Positions 1-8,294 of a stretch of 64,000 nt of DNA are shown here, in pieces. The first letter of the stretch is position 1; the number at the start of each line of letters is the position of its first letter. The DNA is from an uncultured Clostridia bacterium (GTDB lineage Bacteria; Bacillota; Clostridia; Christensenellales; UBA1242), in contig CAJOLU010000004.1 of NCBI GenBank assembly GCA_905235475.1, positions 1 to 64,000 of the forward strand, written 5' to 3'. The notes under the pieces were generated by a model. The model saw only the letters and a program-made list of their open reading frames with translations. It was not told where the DNA came from and made no database searches. Position numbers and translations under genes: made by a program.

Positions 1-3000
1 TCCTACTCTATAAAAGCCACAATTAATGATATTGAAGACGTTTTGGAAATTTTAGCACAATATGTTGAACTAGACACTGAAAGCATTCTAAACATTTTGG
101 ATATGGTTAAGCCATATCTTAATAGCCCAATGGCACAAGTTGAAAACTTGATTAGTAACAGCACATTTGAACCTAACACAATTAATGTTGATATTACAGA
201 AATTGTGAAACTTATTAACACAGCAATAGAATTTAACATTTCTATTGAAGAAACAGAAGATGAGCTAACAATAAGTGGTTCATATGATGGAATAAGTGCA
301 AACATTACTTTTGATGACAACATTAAAGCAATTACGTTCAATTCAATAGATGGTTTAACATTCCAAGACAACACAATTGCTCTAACTCAAGCCACAATTA
401 ATGTTTTGGATTACGAAAACATTGTTGTGCCAGATGTTAACTACATGGACATAAATAACATTATTAATCTATATAACGCAACTATTGTTATAAAAGACCA
501 AGAAGTGATCACTGGAACTGGAAGTGTTAGTTTTGAACTACTTGGCAATTTAACAACTGTTGATGTATCATATAAAGTTAGATATGGCGACAATGGTTTG
601 GAAGGGTATGCTCAAACAACACTTAATGGAATCACAATTCAAGCAACTCTTTATAATAGTGCCTTCTATTTAGATTTTGCTGGCGCAAGAATTTATGTAA
701 ATCTTAGTGAAATTAATGAACTTGCCGCTTGGGCAAACAACACATTTGGTTTAAATCTTTCTCAAAACTTTAATATAACAAATGTTATTAGTTCTGATGT
801 TGATATTATTGACATTTTATTTAATGAACTTGAAAAAGTTGAATTGACAAACAGTTTGCTTTCAATTGAATATAAGGGAATTATTATAGATGTTGAGTAT
901 AGTGATGTTATTAACAGAATTTTGGCTAACTTTAATGGAGTTAACTTTGATTTAGAATCAACATTCACAAACACAATCAGTTTTGATTACATCACTTCAA
1001 ATGTATATCAACACCACACAATCTTAACAAACTTTGTTGATAGCTTATTAAGCACAATCGAGAAAAAGCAATTTAATGTTAATGCTTTGGTTGATGTGTT
1101 TAGAGATAACCAAAAAGCATTTATTGGAGATATGACACTCACAGCCGATATAACTGAAGCATTAAACCTTGGCGGAGTTGGAGTGTTAAGAAGCCCAAGT
1201 TCAAGTGAAAAATATGAAGTATATCTAAGTTTCCTAAATGACTATTTGTATGTTTCATATAACAACTTAAAACTATCCGCAAGTCGTTCAAGCCTTAAGG
1301 ACTTAATCACAATTGCACTTGAAGTTTTTGGAATTGACCCACAAACTATTAGCATTTTGGGCGAAATTGATGAAGATATGAACCTTGACACAGCGAACTT
1401 ATCAACCTTTCTTCCAGAATTTGATATGGCAAACCCACTTGAACTACTCAAATATATTGAAAACTTTGTGATAACAGAAAATAGTTTTGGTGTTGTTGTT
1501 AAGGGTTCTGAAATCAACTCTTCTGTTGCTCAAGATAAATTTATCACAGTTTTGATTAATCATGAAAATGGAACACTCACAAGTTTAACATTTGAAAACA
1601 TCTACACAGGTGTTAGTGACACTGAATACTTCAATATGACAATAACATTTAATGAATTTACAGGTGTTACACCTCTTAAATTTAACAGAACTTCTTATAT
1701 CGACATTTCAAATAGTGCAAACTTACTTAAAGCGTTAATAAACACAACAAAACTAACTGATTATCATATAACGGGAACAGCTGATGTTCACATTAACGCA
1801 ATTGGAATCATCAACGTTACAAAAACTGTGACGATTGATGCAAGAGTTAAAAATGAGGACAACAATGTTTCTGCAATGATTAAGATTTCAAGAGTTCCAA
1901 TTTTGGCAAAAGTTAATGATGACAAAGATATGACAGGTATTTTGGAATTTGGTGGAATTTTGTTGGGAGCCGACACAAAATATTCAAGAGATTTAACCGT
2001 TCACTATAAAGATGGCTATGTTTATATCTATCGTGAAGACTATAAAACAAACGACCACTCAATCACAAGCAAAGACACAGTTAAATTAAGAGCATCAGTA
2101 TTCCTCTCAAATATTGGATATTATTTGCTTGATTATGGACTTGGATTTAGTGATGACATTATGGCAGAAATTAATAAATCTATTGAAAAAACAAGAAATA
2201 GAGCAACTCCTATGGATATATCAAACGTTTTGAAGAGTTACTCATATAACAGCACAAGCAAGAAACACAGCATAACAATTAATATGGAAGAAGTGACTGC
2301 AAACACAGACCTTCAAGATATGACAATTGGTATCTACACCAAAAATGATGCTCAAACAGAATATAAAGATTATTTATATAAACTAGACTTTATTTTGAAT
2401 ATGGCATTTGCATCTGTTGTTTCTATGGATATTTCAACTAGCGATCTAACACTTATTAACATCGGCCAACCTGTTGATGTGACAGCAACAAACAACTACG
2501 CAAACAGTTATAGTTACGCAGAAAACAAAGAAATGACCGCAACAAGCGGAAGTTATAGTGAAACCACCCCATCAACAACCTACACAGCAATTTTGGTTGA
2601 AAATGGCGGAAATAGCATTGCAAACATAACAGCAAAAGCTGGCGCTAACTTAAACCTTTCCGCACACATTCCAACAAGGAATTATGTGGACGATGGCATC
2701 AGCCGAACAACTTATGCATTTGCTGGTTGGTTTGAAAGCCCAACATTCGCTGGCGAAGCCTACACAGGCACAATGCCTCGTGGTGGAATAACTTTGTATG
2801 CTAAATGGATTGAAACAAACATTGAATATAGAACAATAAGCTTTACCACAAACTTTGATGGCGTAAGCACCGGTGATATTAAAAAACTAATTGGCGAAAA
2901 TGTTGTTCTTCCAACTCTTCCAACTCAAATTATTGATGATGGAATTTCTAGAAAGACATATAGTTTTGCTGGATGGACATATGAAAACGGCAACGCAGCA

Positions 3001-4353
3001 ACAATCAGCACAATGCCAAGTGGAAACATTTCACTATATGCTATTTGGAACTTCGAAGAAGAATTTTACAGCACAATAAACTTTGTTTGCACAGCACCAA
3101 ACACATCATGTGAAAGCATAACAAAACTTATTGGCGAAGATGTTGTTCTTCCAACATTTGCCCCAATTGTTGTTGATGATGGAATAACGCAAGTCACCCA
3201 CACATTTGTTGGTTGGAAAAACAGCCAAAACGAAATTGTGGAAATAACCAAAATGCCAAGTGACAACCTAACACTTGAAACAGTGCTTGAAGTTGAAACA
3301 AAATATTATTATGTTTTGAGCTTTAACACAAACCTTGCCTCAATCACCGAACAAGAACACACAATTTTGGAAGGTGCATCAATCACTTTGCCAACTTATG
3401 AACCACAAAACTTTGTTGAAAATGGTTCAAACATAAAATACACATTTATGGGTTGGTTCACAAATTCAGCACTTACAAATGAATTCACATCAAGCACAAT
3501 GCCAAGTTCTAACACAATTTTGTATGCTAAATGGAAAGTTGAAATTGTTTGCGTTGTCACAATTTATGAAGACAGCACAGTTTTGACCGTTGCACACGAA
3601 CTTGTTGGAACGAAGATTGAAATACCAAATGCAGACCAAAACACAAAATTGTTCTTAAATGCAGACTTTACTGGAAATGAACAACCAATTGTTAGTGAAA
3701 ATGGAAAATACTATTATGAAGTTACAGAAAGCACAACACTTTATGCAAGAAATGCCTACACCCTTTCTGTAAACTACAACAAATCAAATTATGCAAATGC
3801 TAACATAAAAGTTTACACTGGCGAGAGCATTTCAAGTTATCTTCCAACTCTAAATAATGAATTGGGCGTTCACACAACAAGTTCATATAACACAGACTAC
3901 ACATTCCTTGGTTATTCTCAAACATTAACAACAATGCCAAGCCACGATGTGACAATTGTTGCGAACTGGCAAGTTGTTAATTGGGCAACAATCACCTTTA
4001 ATACAAGCATTGTTTCTCCAAGTTCATCTTCATCTGTCAGTGAAGAAAGAGGATCTCAACCAAGCATTAGTTCTATTAGAGTTAACTTGAATAGCAATTT
4101 AAGTTACACATCAACCTTCACATCCTACACAGCAACAACATCATATAAAGTTAGTAAAGGTTGGTCATCTGCTAACTTCACACTCAAGATTGTTGCATGG
4201 AGCAAGAGTTCTGGTTCAAATATTTCAAACATTAAAATTGGAATTAGTGGATTCTATTATTCATTCACACCTGAAAACCCTAATAATTACTCTGCCCCTA
4301 GCATAACAATCACAGGGCACACAACGCTCTATGCAATTTGGGCAATTCAATAG
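1..4353 (+). CDS. InlB-repeat surface protein, 5' end outside window
   Basis: Large exported protein of unknown function. The frame is open from base 1 with no start or signal peptide, so the gene begins upstream and the TTG at 43 is not trusted as a start. The first 860 or so visible residues are a long beta-rich, Asn/Thr/Ile-rich region without recognised motifs. From about nt 2560 to 3970 there are roughly six Listeria-Bacteroides (InlB B) repeats. They end in typical G-W and LYAKW/LYAIW blocks with TMPxG before them; the fifth is degenerate. A seventh, split by a Ser-rich insert, ends the protein at LYAIW. There is no LPxTG motif, sorting tail or C-terminal membrane segment, so anchoring must lie in the missing N-terminus or be non-covalent. 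InlB repeats are known from adhesins and cell-wall proteins; adhesion is inference. Confidence 0.85.
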   Translation, partial: SYSIKATINDIEDVLEILAQYVELDTESILNILDMVKPYLNSPMAQVENLISNSTFEPNTINVDITEIVKLINTAIEFNISIEETEDELTISGSYDGISANITFDDNIKAITFNSIDGLTFQDNTIALTQATINVLDYENIVVPDVNYMDINNIINLYNATIVIKDQEVITGTGSVSFELLGNLTTVDVSYKVRYGDNGLEGYAQTTLNGITIQATLYNSAFYLDFAGARIYVNLSEINELAAWANNTFGLNLSQNFNITNVISSDVDIIDILFNELEKVELTNSLLSIEYKGIIIDVEYSDVINRILANFNGVNFDLESTFTNTISFDYITSNVYQHHTILTNFVDSLLSTIEKKQFNVNALVDVFRDNQKAFIGDMTLTADITEALNLGGVGVLRSPSSSEKYEVYLSFLNDYLYVSYNNLKLSASRSSLKDLITIALEVFGIDPQTISILGEIDEDMNLDTANLSTFLPEFDMANPLELLKYIENFVITENSFGVVVKGSEINSSVAQDKFITVLINHENGTLTSLTFENIYTGVSDTEYFNMTITFNEFTGVTPLKFNRTSYIDISNSANLLKALINTTKLTDYHITGTADVHINAIGIINVTKTVTIDARVKNEDNNVSAMIKISRVPILAKVNDDKDMTGILEFGGILLGADTKYSRDLTVHYKDGYVYIYREDYKTNDHSITSKDTVKLRASVFLSNIGYYLLDYGLGFSDDIMAEINKSIEKTRNRATPMDISNVLKSYSYNSTSKKHSITINMEEVTANTDLQDMTIGIYTKNDAQTEYKDYLYKLDFILNMAFASVVSMDISTSDLTLINIGQPVDVTATNNYANSYSYAENKEMTATSGSYSETTPSTTYTAILVENGGNSIANITAKAGANLNLSAHIPTRNYVDDGISRTTYAFAGWFESPTFAGEAYTGTMPRGGITLYAKWIETNIEYRTISFTTNFDGVSTGDIKKLIGENVVLPTLPTQIIDDGISRKTYSFAGWTYENGNAATISTMPSGNISLYAIWNFEEEFYSTINFVCTAPNTSCESITKLIGEDVVLPTFAPIVVDDGITQVTHTFVGWKNSQNEIVEITKMPSDNLTLETVLEVETKYYYVLSFNTNLASITEQEHTILEGASITLPTYEPQNFVENGSNIKYTFMGWFTNSALTNEFTSSTMPSSNTILYAKWKVEIVCVVTIYEDSTVLTVAHELVGTKIEIPNADQNTKLFLNADFTGNEQPIVSENGKYYYEVTESTTLYARNAYTLSVNYNKSNYANANIKVYTGESISSYLPTLNNELGVHTTSSYNTDYTFLGYSQTLTTMPSHDVTIVANWQVVNWATITFNTSIVSPSSSSSVSEERGSQPSISSIRVNLNSNLSYTSTFTSYTATTSYKVSKGWSSANFTLKIVAWSKSSGSNISNIKIGISGFYYSFTPENPNNYSAPSITITGHTTLYAIWAIQ

Positions 4354-4384
4354 AAAAAAGAACACGAAAATGTGTTCTTTTTTT
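4354..4384 (+). terminator. Intrinsic terminator after surface protein
   Basis: A perfect 12-bp stem (4354-4365 with 4372-4383) rich in GAACAC/GTGTTC is followed by a T run. It sits directly behind the stop codon. Confidence 0.85.
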
Positions 4385-4518
4385 GTTTAACTTTTTATGC
4401 AAGAGACGATTTATTTGTTAGTTAATTTTCTTTATATAAATCTTCACTTTACAAAATTAATAATTTTATATATAATGTATTATATAGTAATCAAATAAAT
4501 TTATAAGGAGAAAAATTA

Positions 4519-5136
4519 GTGAAAATAACACTCATAGCAGATGTTTATGGCAAGAGCAACAATGCAATAATCGTTTCCGCACAAAAATTAGTGGAAAATC
4601 TAAGAATGTGTGGCCACGAAGTTAAGGTTGTTTCAGCATATAAAAACAGTGATGTGGTTTTAGAACAAAGAAGCATTTGTTGTTTTAACAAACACAAACA
4701 AGAAAAAAATGGCGTTGTTCTCGCAAAGCCAGATGATAAAAAATTAAGAGAAGCAATTGCTGGTAGTGATGTTGTTCACTTGCTTTTGCCTTTTAAATGT
4801 TCAAGGCGTGCAATTCAAATTTGTCAAGAACTTGAAGTGCCATACACCACATCATTTGAATGCCAACCTGAAAACATTTCAAGCCTTTTTGGATTTAAAA
4901 CTTGCACGTGGTTCAACAACATACTATATTCAAAATTTTTGAAAAAGTTTTATAAAAATGTGCATTTCATTCACTGCCCATCAGATTCTATTGCAGATGA
5001 ACTCACAAAACGAAAATATAAGGCACAAAAATATGTTATATCAACTGACAACCAAAAACAAATGGAGCAAATGTTTAATGATGCCACAATGTTCTATAAA
5101 GAATATTATGCTCTAACCCAAAAAAGTAAAAAATAA
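4519..5136 (+). CDS. Stand-alone GT4-like glycosyltransferase N-terminal domain
   Basis: A 205-residue protein that opens like a GT4-family glycosyltransferase: a KITLIADVY strand, then a Rossmann-type half with GHEVKVVSAY and a DVVHLLLPF strand. GT4 enzymes normally have about 370-400 residues. Here the whole C-terminal nucleotide-sugar-binding domain (the E-x7-E region) is missing and the gene stops cleanly. The start is GTG at 4519, with AAGGAG at 4505-4510. The gene is monocistronic, with a TATAAT-like box near 4470 and a terminator behind it. It may be a degenerate remnant, a regulatory subunit or a half enzyme; sugar-transfer activity is doubtful. Family assignment is from the N-terminal pattern only. 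Confidence 0.65.
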   Translation: MKITLIADVYGKSNNAIIVSAQKLVENLRMCGHEVKVVSAYKNSDVVLEQRSICCFNKHKQEKNGVVLAKPDDKKLREAIAGSDVVHLLLPFKCSRRAIQICQELEVPYTTSFECQPENISSLFGFKTCTWFNNILYSKFLKKFYKNVHFIHCPSDSIADELTKRKYKAQKYVISTDNQKQMEQMFNDATMFYKEYYALTQKSKK

Positions 5137-5194
5137 AACACACATAACACAATTTAAATTTGAAATTTTATGTTAAGCTAATTTTATTATTATC

Positions 5195-5226
5195 AAAAAA
5201 AGAACTTGTTTTTAAGTTCTTTTTTT
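5195..5226. terminator. Bidirectional intrinsic terminator
   Basis: A 13-bp stem, AAAAAAAGAACTT against its complement with a 6-nt loop, gives T runs on both strands. It separates convergent genes ending at 5136 and 5225. Confidence 0.85.
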
Positions 5227-6076
5227 ATGCATTCTCTATCACAAACCCGTCATCAACAAAATAATAAGAAAATCCCCATTCTGTGTTTAATTTCTCCATT
5301 TGTGTTGAGATGGCTTGCCAAATTGTTCCTAGTTTTTCATTTAATATGGCATCATCATTTGTATCTAATATTAATTGCAAAAATGCTTTGTTGCTTTGCT
5401 CGCTAATTTTGTTAATGTGAAGATTTGCTCCCAAAACCTCGTCTTTACTAAACTCCACATCATAAGTGAGATAAAGCCAAGTATCAATTTGCTTAATAAT
5501 ATCTTGGGTTTCAGAACTGCTATCATCTCCCAATAAAAAATTTATGTCAACTTTTGTGATTAAACTTAATTTTGTGATGTCATTTCGAACTGTTATGTCT
5601 GTTATTTCCAAAACACTAATTAAATTTTTTGCATTACGTTGGTCATAAAAACCTTCAATCCAACCAGCACCAATAATGCTATTAACAAAAGCACCCAACT
5701 CCCCTTTATTGAAAGCAATTTCATCAGCCAGTATGTTAATATTATCTCTTTTAACATACTCATATTCAAAATCACCTTTAATGTTAAAAACGTCTTTTGG
5801 GTTGCCATGTTCATCTAATTCTTTACATTCCACAAACTCATTTACTTTACCTTGCATTGCCCGCAATTCATTAACTCCAACAGGGTTAGCACTCATATCA
5901 CTATCTTTCACACCAACAGAAAGCTCTTTGATCAGACTCCCATATGACGTCAACTTTCCCAAATTGCCAACCATCGGTATGAAAGATATAATTGCAACCA
6001 AAACGCAAAATCCAATAATACAGATTGGCATTATTGCACGCTTTAAGCACCCTTTAAACTTTCTTTCTTTTTTCAT
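5225..6076 (-). CDS. Membrane-anchored protein of unknown function
   Basis: 283 residues. A basic N-terminus (KKERKFKGCLKR) leads into one hydrophobic segment at about residues 14-34; the rest is a soluble, presumably extracytoplasmic domain. It starts 10 nt after a 30-codon ORF (6087-6179), with GGTGAG just before the ATG, so the two are probably translated together. No family is recognised. Order and local patterns resemble the protein at 28412-29347: both have an NK-x5-KAFLQLL / NKV-x4-IKPVFQLL block near the C-terminus followed by a phi-N-x-x-[IL]-G segment, and a shorter similarity around residue 115-135. A divergent paralogous pair is likely but needs profile alignment. Function unknown. 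Confidence 0.7.
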   Translation of the reverse strand: MKKERKFKGCLKRAIMPICIIGFCVLVAIISFIPMVGNLGKLTSYGSLIKELSVGVKDSDMSANPVGVNELRAMQGKVNEFVECKELDEHGNPKDVFNIKGDFEYEYVKRDNINILADEIAFNKGELGAFVNSIIGAGWIEGFYDQRNAKNLISVLEITDITVRNDITKLSLITKVDINFLLGDDSSSETQDIIKQIDTWLYLTYDVEFSKDEVLGANLHINKISEQSNKAFLQLILDTNDDAILNEKLGTIWQAISTQMEKLNTEWGFSYYFVDDGFVIENA

Positions 6077-6086
6077 ATCTCACCCA

Positions 6087-6179
6087 TCACTTGAAATAAA
6101 CCCAAACAACAACCACAACAATTATTGCAACTGGGATTAAAATTTTTAAGAGCCATTTGATTAGTTTGCTTCCACACAT
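6087..6179 (-). CDS. 30-residue single-span membrane microprotein
   Basis: A short ORF missed by length-based calling: MCGSKLIKW, then an uninterrupted hydrophobic stretch rich in I and V, ending VYFK. ATG is at 6179 and TGA at 6087-6089. A good promoter lies in front (-35 at 6221-6226, 17-bp spacer, TATAAT at 6198-6203), and AAAGGG stands just before the ATG. The next gene starts 10 nt after the stop, suggesting a two-gene operon with translational coupling. Composition fits a single transmembrane helix. Function unknown; it may partner the 283-residue membrane protein. Confidence 0.55.
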   Translation of the reverse strand: MCGSKLIKWLLKILIPVAIIVVVVVWVYFK

Positions 6180-6197
6180 ATCATTTCCCTTTTGGTT

Positions 6198-6226
6198 ATT
6201 ATAATAAAAAATTTAAATTAACACAA
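6198..6226 (-). promoter_or_regulatory. Promoter of the 6179-5225 operon
   Basis: Read on the minus strand: TTGTGT (6221-6226), 17 bp, TATAAT (6198-6203). The predicted start falls near 6191, about 12 nt before the ATG. Confidence 0.6.
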
Positions 6227-6412
6227 GCAAAAATGTTATAGTGATTTCATATATAAAAAATATGAAAAATTTTTGCATCTAACTTATTGTTCCACAGTTT
6301 CACATTTTTTTATAAGTATTTTTAATTATAGAAATTTTCTTCACAAAAATTTTCATAAATATCATATTTATAAACACATATTTATGATATAGTTTAAAGG
6401 AAATAATTATAC

Positions 6413-6441
6413 TTGATTTTTAAAATGTATTGTTGTATAAT
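6413..6441 (+). promoter_or_regulatory. Promoter of tRNA-Ser
   Basis: TTGATT (6413-6418), 17-bp spacer, TATAAT (6436-6441). The tRNA begins 10 nt downstream. Confidence 0.75.
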
Positions 6442-6450
6442 GAAAAGCAT

Positions 6451-6538
6451 GGATAGATGTCAGAGTGGTTGAATGTGCCAGTCTCGAAAACTGGTAGGCA
6501 GAAATGCCTCGGGGGTTCAAATCCCCCTCTATCCGCCA
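6451..6538 (+). tRNA. tRNA-Ser (anticodon CGA)
   Basis: 88 nt including an encoded CCA. The acceptor stem GGATAGA pairs with TCTATCC. The anticodon stem is CCAGT/ACTGG around a 7-nt loop CTCGAAA, giving anticodon CGA (reads UCG). The long variable arm (GGCAGAAATGCC) is typical of class II tRNA-Ser, and the T arm GGGGGTTCAAATCCCCC is complete. It is transcribed alone from its own promoter and followed by a terminator hairpin. Confidence 0.96.
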
Positions 6539-6545
6539 AGCAAAG

Positions 6546-6581
6546 CGCAAATCCTATGAATTAGGGTTTGCGTTATTTTTT
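6546..6581 (+). terminator. Terminator of tRNA-Ser
   Basis: An 11-bp stem CGCAAATCCTA / TAGGGTTTGCG with one G-T wobble is followed by TTATTTTTT. Confidence 0.8.
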
Positions 6582-6677
6582 GCAAGAATGAATAGTTGTT
6601 ATAAATTTTTATATAGCAAATATACAAAATTGCCTTTACTATTAAAATAATAAAAATTTGTCATTTCAGTAAATTTA

Positions 6678-7658
6678 TCATTTCACATATAAAGCAACTC
6701 TAAATGTTACATTTGGATGGTTATTATTGCCTGGAAGAGGGTCCCGCAAAGCTGCAGGATATCGTGCCCCAGAGCATTCGCCTCCCATTAAATTGTAGCC
6801 ACCACCTCGCATAACATAATTATTTCCACATCTTTCTTGCGTCCATTCCCAGTTATTCCCTGCTAGGTCATAAATATTGTTGGCTTTTGCTTCCTCAAAC
6901 TGCCCAGTTGTTTCTCCTCTAACGCCCACAGAAAAGATGTCGTCACTATAATTACCCCACGAAGTGCTATCTCTTGTTACTTCATTTTCTGTTTTGCTAT
7001 TTGAATCAATTAGCCATTGCAAAACAGTATCATAATTAGCACCCCAAGGAAAGAATCCTTGAACTGTGTTATTATTGGCATATAATTGTTCGCAAAGTGT
7101 GGTTGCTCTCTGTGGAGAATATTGCACCCAAATTGTTCCAGGTTGATCTGCTGTTACGCGTTTACTTGCTGGCAAACCATTTTGCCCCTTGCTTGCCTCA
7201 TATCTTCCAATATAAAAGCCTCCAAACTTCTCAACACTTGAAACCATTTCTTTATATGATTTAAGATTTGTTTCATCCTTATAGTTTGATAACGAATCTC
7301 CACTAGAAAAATACGAGCCAAAATCGTGCGTTGATAAAGGTGTTACGCTGGTTGGTATCCAAACATACTCACTTCCATCTGGTCCAATCACAACCAGCCC
7401 ACTTGAAATGAGTTGCTCATCTTTTTTGGTGGAAATGGTAAAATTGGCTGGAATATAGGCAGTGTCGCCATTGGAATCAGTGTAAGCAATAGCAACAGCA
7501 GTATCATCACCGTCAGTTTGCTGTGGTGTGTCTGGGTCATCACCGTCTAAATTTGGCACATCACACGCAGACAAAATGAATGTACATGACAAAATTAAAA
7601 TTAGCAGAAAAACAGCAATAACCTTTTGAATTTTTTCATTATGTATTTTTGTTTTCAT
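6678..7658 (-). CDS. C-lectin/FGE-sulfatase-fold lipoprotein
   Basis: 326 residues with a signal peptide and lipobox LSAC (Cys32), then an acidic Asp/Thr/Gln linker. The C-terminal two thirds carry FGE-sulfatase (SUMF1) landmarks in order: FYIGRYEAS, GFFPWGANYD, YDLAGNNWEW, RGGGYN and a terminal TFRVALYVK. The paired catalytic cysteines of real formylglycine-generating enzymes are not evident, so this is probably a binding protein with the C-type-lectin fold, not an enzyme. The end of the protein (RGGGYN ... FRVAL) is the region mutated in targets of diversity-generating retroelements, but no reverse transcriptase is in this window. It starts 9 nt after the DUF2316 gene, with GAGG before the ATG, so the two form an operon. 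Confidence 0.8.
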   Translation of the reverse strand: MKTKIHNEKIQKVIAVFLLILILSCTFILSACDVPNLDGDDPDTPQQTDGDDTAVAIAYTDSNGDTAYIPANFTISTKKDEQLISSGLVVIGPDGSEYVWIPTSVTPLSTHDFGSYFSSGDSLSNYKDETNLKSYKEMVSSVEKFGGFYIGRYEASKGQNGLPASKRVTADQPGTIWVQYSPQRATTLCEQLYANNNTVQGFFPWGANYDTVLQWLIDSNSKTENEVTRDSTSWGNYSDDIFSVGVRGETTGQFEEAKANNIYDLAGNNWEWTQERCGNNYVMRGGGYNLMGGECSGARYPAALRDPLPGNNNHPNVTFRVALYVK

Positions 7659-7667
7659 TTTTTATCC

Positions 7668-7967
7668 TCAATATATCTTTTTCCCATCAATATAATTGGC
7701 ATCAAGAAACCAAATAATATGATAATCCCCTCCAAGAGCAGTAAACGCCGTTGGAGTTTCTCCTGCTTGTGCAACTTTTTCAAGCAAATAATTTTTTAAT
7801 ATCCATGTATCCTCCAGTTTCCTTGGTTTAAGACGCAAAAGTTCCACAATATATTCCTCAGTTGTGCCAAGATCGTTTGCAACTTCATGAATATTAACAC
7901 CTGCTTTATTGAAATTTTCTCTAAGTTCTCTTCGTGTGTCTTCTTCTTGTTTTGCTGTGAGTGACAT
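7668..7967 (-). CDS. DUF2316 family protein, HTH-like
   Basis: 99 residues starting MSLTAKQEEDTRREL. The ATG at 7967 is chosen over an earlier one at 8018 because GGAGGGG lies about 8 nt in front of it. The sequence has the DUF2316 pattern: an N-terminal helical Glu/Arg stretch, then a helix-turn-helix-like NIHEVANDLGTTEEYIVELL, then a conserved tail with FLDANYIDGKKI. The family is uncharacterised; a DNA-binding role is inference from the HTH-like segment. It is first in an operon with the FGE-fold lipoprotein and might regulate it. Confidence 0.72.
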   Translation of the reverse strand: MSLTAKQEEDTRRELRENFNKAGVNIHEVANDLGTTEEYIVELLRLKPRKLEDTWILKNYLLEKVAQAGETPTAFTALGGDYHIIWFLDANYIDGKKIY

Positions 7968-8215
7968 AATATACCCCTCCTTATTGTAAGAAATTTTCAC
8001 AAATATAGGTAAAAACATTTCTATTCCTATTATTGTCTAGAAGATTTTCTACAACATATTATAACATAAAAAAATTTATTTGGCATTGAAATGAAATAAT
8101 ATTTTTTAGTGATTTCATCTTACCCAACATATATCAAAATAAAAATTAAGCAATTTAACTTGATTATCTCATCTTAATATTTAAATAATTTTATTTTTAT
8201 TATATAATATTTAAG

Positions 8216-8242
8216 AAAAAACAGCCACATTGGCTGTTTTTT
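8216..8242. terminator. Terminator of typA
   Basis: A perfect 12-bp stem AAAAAACAGCCA/TGGCTGTTTTTT with a 3-nt loop; U runs form on both strands. It lies 53 nt beyond the typA stop. Confidence 0.85.
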
Positions 8243-8294
8243 ATGCTTTTTTTCAATTTTTTTACCATTTTCGACCATTTTATTTTGCAAATGG

